From the NCBI GenBank assembly GCA_022822365.1, contig JAJEBV010000008.1, positions 329,482 to 393,481 of the forward strand: a stretch of 64,000 bases of DNA, written 5' to 3'. Each line of letters begins with the position of its first letter. Positions within the stretch are counted from its first letter, which is position 1. This DNA is from Thermoanaerobaculia bacterium. GTDB taxonomy: Bacteria; Acidobacteriota; Thermoanaerobaculia; Multivoradales; Multivoraceae. Of the stretch, positions 60,898-64,000 are shown in pieces. Below the pieces are notes generated by a model. It saw only the letters and a program-made list of their open reading frames with translations. It was not told where the DNA came from and searched no databases. The translations under genes and the position numbers were made by a program.

Positions 60898-63852
60898 ATG
60901 AAGAGCAGGCCTCCTGCTGGTCGAACGACTCTGGAGTGCGTCGCCGTGACGTTGCTCGCAATGCCAATGCTCGCCCTGCCCGCCGCGGCCCAGGACGGCA
61001 GCGTCTCGGGCACGGTCTACGACCGCGAGGGCGGCGCCCTGCCCGGCGTCACCGTCAGCCTGCAGGACGCCGACGGCGAGGACACCGGCAAGAGCACGCA
61101 GACCGATGCCGCCGGCGCCTTCCGCATCGACGGCCTTGAAGACGGCGCCTACACGGCGACGGCGTCGCTCCAGGGCTTCCGTTCATCGAGCGAAGCGGTC
61201 GAGGTCTCGGGAGGCATGGCCTCCGTCGAGTTTGCGCTCGGCCTCTCCGTCGTCGAGCAGATCTTCGTCCAGGGCGAGATCGGCGAAGAGAACGTCCTGA
61301 GGCGGCCGATGACCGTCACCGGCTTCAACGAGGGGATGGTCGTCGAACTCGGCATGAACAACAACAACGACCTCGAAGCGCTCACGCCGGGCCTGCAGAT
61401 CGGCCATCAGTCGCCCGATTCGGGTCACGGCAACCACCTCTACCTGCGCGGCATCGGCTCGCAGCGCAACCAGGAGTTCTTCCAGGCCACCGCGGTCGCC
61501 ACGTACGTCGACGGCATCTACACCGACGAGATCTACGGACTGGAGCCCGGCAACCTGTTCGACGTCGAGAGCATGAACGTGGCGCGCGGCCCGCAGGGAA
61601 CCACCGGCGGCCGCGCCGCGATCGCCGGCGCGATCAGCTTCAACACGATCAAGCCGACCGCGCAGTTCGACGTGAACGCCCTGGCCGAGTACACCGACCA
61701 GACCTCGCAGCGCGGAGACCTCGCGATCGGCGGGCCGATCGGCGACAGCCGGGTGAGCTGGCGGCTGACGGCGGGTAGCTGGCAGGGCGAGGGCGCCCAG
61801 CCCAACATCGGCCCGGGCGGCGATTACGACGAGCCGGACAACACGCACTGGGCGCCCCAGCTCCGCTATCTCGGCGAGACGGTGGACTTCAACCTCCGGT
61901 ACGCCGGCCGCGAGGACAGCGGCGCGCCCCGCACCTCGGTCGAACTGACCGGCCGCGACGTGACGACCGAGTGTCTCCTGACCGGCACGGACCCGGAAGG
62001 CAACCCGACCTGCCTGTTCCCCAACCCCTTCCTCGGCGCCGCTAACCAGGCGCCGTCGGTCAGGGACTGCGATCTGAGCGATCCGAACCAGCTCATCTGT
62101 CCGGGCGACGACCTCCGCAACGTCGTCGACTACAACACGCCCGGCAACGAGGACTCGGAGCTCCAGATGGCCGTCGCCGATCTGAACATTCGACCCAGCA
62201 GGGGGTTGTCCCTGTCCTACAAGGGCGGCTATCGCGAGACGACGGAGAACGCGCAGACCGACACCGACGGCACCTCGCGCGTCGGCGGTCCCGACAACCC
62301 GTTCCTCGACGCGAACGGCTACCCGTTCTCCGACACGATGACGAACTACTTCCGCTACTCGGAGCAGACCTCCCACGAGGTGCGGCTGGCGTCGAGCTTC
62401 GCCGGCGACTTCCAGTTCGTGCTTGGCGGCTTCCAGCGCGACGGCGACGAGCCCTACGACGCACGCTTCTTCGACTTCTCCAATCCCGCCTTCAACACGA
62501 ACACCCTGGCGACCTGCCAGGCGGCCCTGCCGTTCTTCGGGCTGCCTCTGCTGAGCGACCATGGCACGACGTCCGCGATCTCCGGCCAGGGCGGCGTCTG
62601 GGCGTGCCCCGGCGAACTGCTCGACTGGTCGAACGCCGGCGCCATCGGCGCGTTTTCCGACGGCAACATGAACGGACACTGGCTCGACTTCTACGGCCAC
62701 TCGCAGTTCGAGACGCGGGCCTGGTACGGGAACGTCGAGTACCAGGTCGGCGACAGGTGGACGCTGTTCGGCGGCATCCGCCACGACCAGGACATCAAGA
62801 CCCACGTCCAGAACGACGTCCGGATCGGCATCGACTTCGGCTTCGCGGTCGACCTCTGGATCTTCCGCAACGCGGCAGTCGAGGGCTTCGAAGGCAAGAA
62901 CGACGCCGAGTGGAACCAGACCACCTGGAACGCCGGCTTCCAGTACTCGGCCAACCCCGCCAGCATGTGGTACGGCCGCGTCTCCAAGGGCGGCCGCCCC
63001 GGCGGCTTCGTCGGCTTCGGCAACATGAACGAGGTCACCTTCGACTCGGAGGAGCTGATCAACTACGAGGGCGGCTGGAAGGGCCTGCTGGCCGACAACC
63101 GGCTCCAGTTGGAGGCCTCGGTCTTCTACAACGACTACCAGGGCTACTGGATCAACTCCAGTCGCCTGCTGCCGGTCGAGCAGCGGATCCCCGGCGAGAG
63201 CATCTTCGAAGGCGAGATGAACACGATCGACGGCAGTTGGATCTCGGGGCTCGAGCTCAACGCGGCGTTTCGGGCCACCGACCGCTTCACGATCCGCGGC
63301 TGGTACAACTACCTCGACTCGGCGATCGGCGACTTCGGCACGATCTACTGTTGCGACCCGGACGCGCCGACCGAGACGGTCGAGTTCCAGGACCGCGAGG
63401 GCAACACCTTCACGCAGGAGATCGCCAGCCTGACGAACTTCGGCGGCAACCAGATGCCGTTGCAGCCGAAGCACAAGTTCTCGCTGACCGCGATCTACGA
63501 CCTCGGCAACCTCCGTTTCCTGGGCACGCTCGGCCACACGACGGACAAGAACACGGACATCAGCAACCTGCCGAAGTACAAGATCCCCGAGTACACGCGG
63601 CTCGACCTGCGGGCGATCTGGTTCACGCCCCGCGAGGGCCTGCAGATCCACGCCTTCGCCAAGAACGTGCTCGACCAGATCGCCGTGCAGCAGTGGCGGC
63701 CGAACGAAGGCTACGGCTTCGGCACCGGCGTGATTCGCGGCTCCCTGACCGACCAGCGCGAAGTCGGCGTGACGGCCAACTTCCGTCTCGGCGGCCGCAA
63801 GACGCTCTACGGCCTCGGCGGAGGAATGGGTCCCTCAGCCGGCGGGAAGTAA
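60898..63852 (+). CDS. TonB-dependent receptor with carboxypeptidase-regulatory-like domain
   Basis: 984 aa from the ATG at 60898, preceded by AAGGAG. Signal peptide 1-30 (LPAAAQ). Carboxypeptidase-regulatory-like domain about 31-115 (GTVYDREGGALPGVTVSL, FRIDGLEDGAYTATASLQGF). Plug with TVTGFNEGMVVELG, HLYLRGIGSQRNQEFFQATAV, VARGPQGTTGGRAAIAGAISF, of the iron-complex/small-molecule receptor type. A barrel follows with clear strands to VTANFRLGG. It ends with a Gly-rich extension instead of the usual terminal aromatic. Cys pairs in extracellular loops (for example CDLSDPNQLIC, CCDP). Substrate unknown; the adjacent divergent cytochrome may be linked. Confidence 0.92.
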   Translation: MKSRPPAGRTTLECVAVTLLAMPMLALPAAAQDGSVSGTVYDREGGALPGVTVSLQDADGEDTGKSTQTDAAGAFRIDGLEDGAYTATASLQGFRSSSEAVEVSGGMASVEFALGLSVVEQIFVQGEIGEENVLRRPMTVTGFNEGMVVELGMNNNNDLEALTPGLQIGHQSPDSGHGNHLYLRGIGSQRNQEFFQATAVATYVDGIYTDEIYGLEPGNLFDVESMNVARGPQGTTGGRAAIAGAISFNTIKPTAQFDVNALAEYTDQTSQRGDLAIGGPIGDSRVSWRLTAGSWQGEGAQPNIGPGGDYDEPDNTHWAPQLRYLGETVDFNLRYAGREDSGAPRTSVELTGRDVTTECLLTGTDPEGNPTCLFPNPFLGAANQAPSVRDCDLSDPNQLICPGDDLRNVVDYNTPGNEDSELQMAVADLNIRPSRGLSLSYKGGYRETTENAQTDTDGTSRVGGPDNPFLDANGYPFSDTMTNYFRYSEQTSHEVRLASSFAGDFQFVLGGFQRDGDEPYDARFFDFSNPAFNTNTLATCQAALPFFGLPLLSDHGTTSAISGQGGVWACPGELLDWSNAGAIGAFSDGNMNGHWLDFYGHSQFETRAWYGNVEYQVGDRWTLFGGIRHDQDIKTHVQNDVRIGIDFGFAVDLWIFRNAAVEGFEGKNDAEWNQTTWNAGFQYSANPASMWYGRVSKGGRPGGFVGFGNMNEVTFDSEELINYEGGWKGLLADNRLQLEASVFYNDYQGYWINSSRLLPVEQRIPGESIFEGEMNTIDGSWISGLELNAAFRATDRFTIRGWYNYLDSAIGDFGTIYCCDPDAPTETVEFQDREGNTFTQEIASLTNFGGNQMPLQPKHKFSLTAIYDLGNLRFLGTLGHTTDKNTDISNLPKYKIPEYTRLDLRAIWFTPREGLQIHAFAKNVLDQIAVQQWRPNEGYGFGTGVIRGSLTDQREVGVTANFRLGGRKTLYGLGGGMGPSAGGK

Positions 63853-63872
63853 CGCTACACACTGGGACTCTC

Positions 63873-63890
63873 CACCCTTTAGCAAGGGTG
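63873..63890 (+). terminator. Hairpin after the TonB receptor gene
   Basis: CACCCTT pairs perfectly with AAGGGTG around TAGC, 20 bp after the stop codon. No U-tract. Confidence 0.5.
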
Positions 63891-63908
63891 TTGATGGGAG
63901 ATTCTCGT

Positions 63909-64000
63909 TCAAGCGGCCTGCACGAGGTGGCGTTTCTGGGGGTCGAAGAGAGCACGGTTCCGGAGCATGGCGCAGGCGACGCCGAGGAGTCGGTCGACGA
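63909..64000 (-). CDS. 3' end of a second transposase-like gene (truncated by window edge)
   Basis: The minus strand from the window edge is open and reads VDRLLGVACAMLRNRALFDP then QKRHLVQAA and stop. RLL.VACAMLRN.....P is the usual C-terminal end of IS116/IS110-type transposases. Only about 30 codons are visible, so completeness is unknown. It is not a copy of the transposase at 46576, whose C terminus differs. Confidence 0.55.
   Translation of the reverse strand, partial: VDRLLGVACAMLRNRALFDPQKRHLVQAA

Overview
The window is a high-GC, gene-dense bacterial chromosome fragment, most likely from an Acidobacteriota genome (environmental, possibly marine or host-associated). This rests on the combination of two VWFA-related proteins of the type expanded in Acidobacteria, a DUF5916/CBM9 protein, a DUF6152 protein, secreted proteins with a 'RPDLxGxW' start and a 'WEGDTLVV' core, and TonB receptors with an N-terminal carboxypeptidase-regulatory-like domain. 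No rRNA, tRNA or CRISPR array was seen.

Layout. 1-1560: 3' part of a SNF2-family helicase, closed by a strong hairpin. 2004-7975: the most unusual locus. A membrane-anchored thioredoxin-like protein and a stand-alone membrane-anchored C39 (double-glycine) peptidase are followed by four small peptide genes. Three of these encode hydrophobic Gly/Ala-rich cores with a cysteine near each end, and two share a T-G-G-[NT]-[DN]-W junction. A permease, an ABC ATPase and a Yip1-like membrane protein follow. I read it as an undescribed bacteriocin-like peptide system with oxidative and proteolytic maturation. A structured ~165-nt intergenic element occurs twice, before the permease and before the gene after the locus.

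8287-17342: secreted proteins of unknown function (the RPDLxGxW family, DUF6152, VWFA, DUF5916, DUF3500), an amidohydrolase and the orphan 3' tail of a lost gene. 17354-19377: a membrane/HigA-like fusion and an acyl-CoA dehydrogenase. 19744-22473: a TonB receptor. 22557-28065: an alternative-complex-III-like respiratory module (ActA, split ActB, ActC, ActD). It lies on the same strand as, and directly after, an acyl-CoA catabolic run (28078-34849) of AMP-dependent acyl-CoA ligase, carboxyltransferase, biotin carboxylase, enoyl-CoA hydratase and GST.

34909-40403: an MBL hydrolase, then a small defence-like island (NucS/DUF91-like nuclease, pRiA4b ORF-3 protein, and a restriction endonuclease/N6-adenine methylase pair). 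40512-46191: a secreted protein, DUF4160, an acyltransferase, a GT2 glycosyltransferase, a PQQ-type beta-propeller protein and a sugar-type C-methyltransferase. 46281-47723: an intact IS110/IS1111 insertion sequence that has split a dispersed palindromic repeat. 47734-52205: a sugar operon (TetR, PfkB kinase, TIM-barrel epimerase, class I aldolase, cyclase-family protein) with a divergent gene of unknown function. 53011-63852: a VWFA/TonB-C protein, a PEP-utilising enzyme with a C-terminal histidine domain, an SDR, a dihaem cytochrome and a second TonB receptor. The right edge cuts the 3' end of another transposase.

Many operons use 4-bp ATGA or GTGA overlaps. At least two genes (34909, 43431) appear to be expressed from leaderless transcripts.
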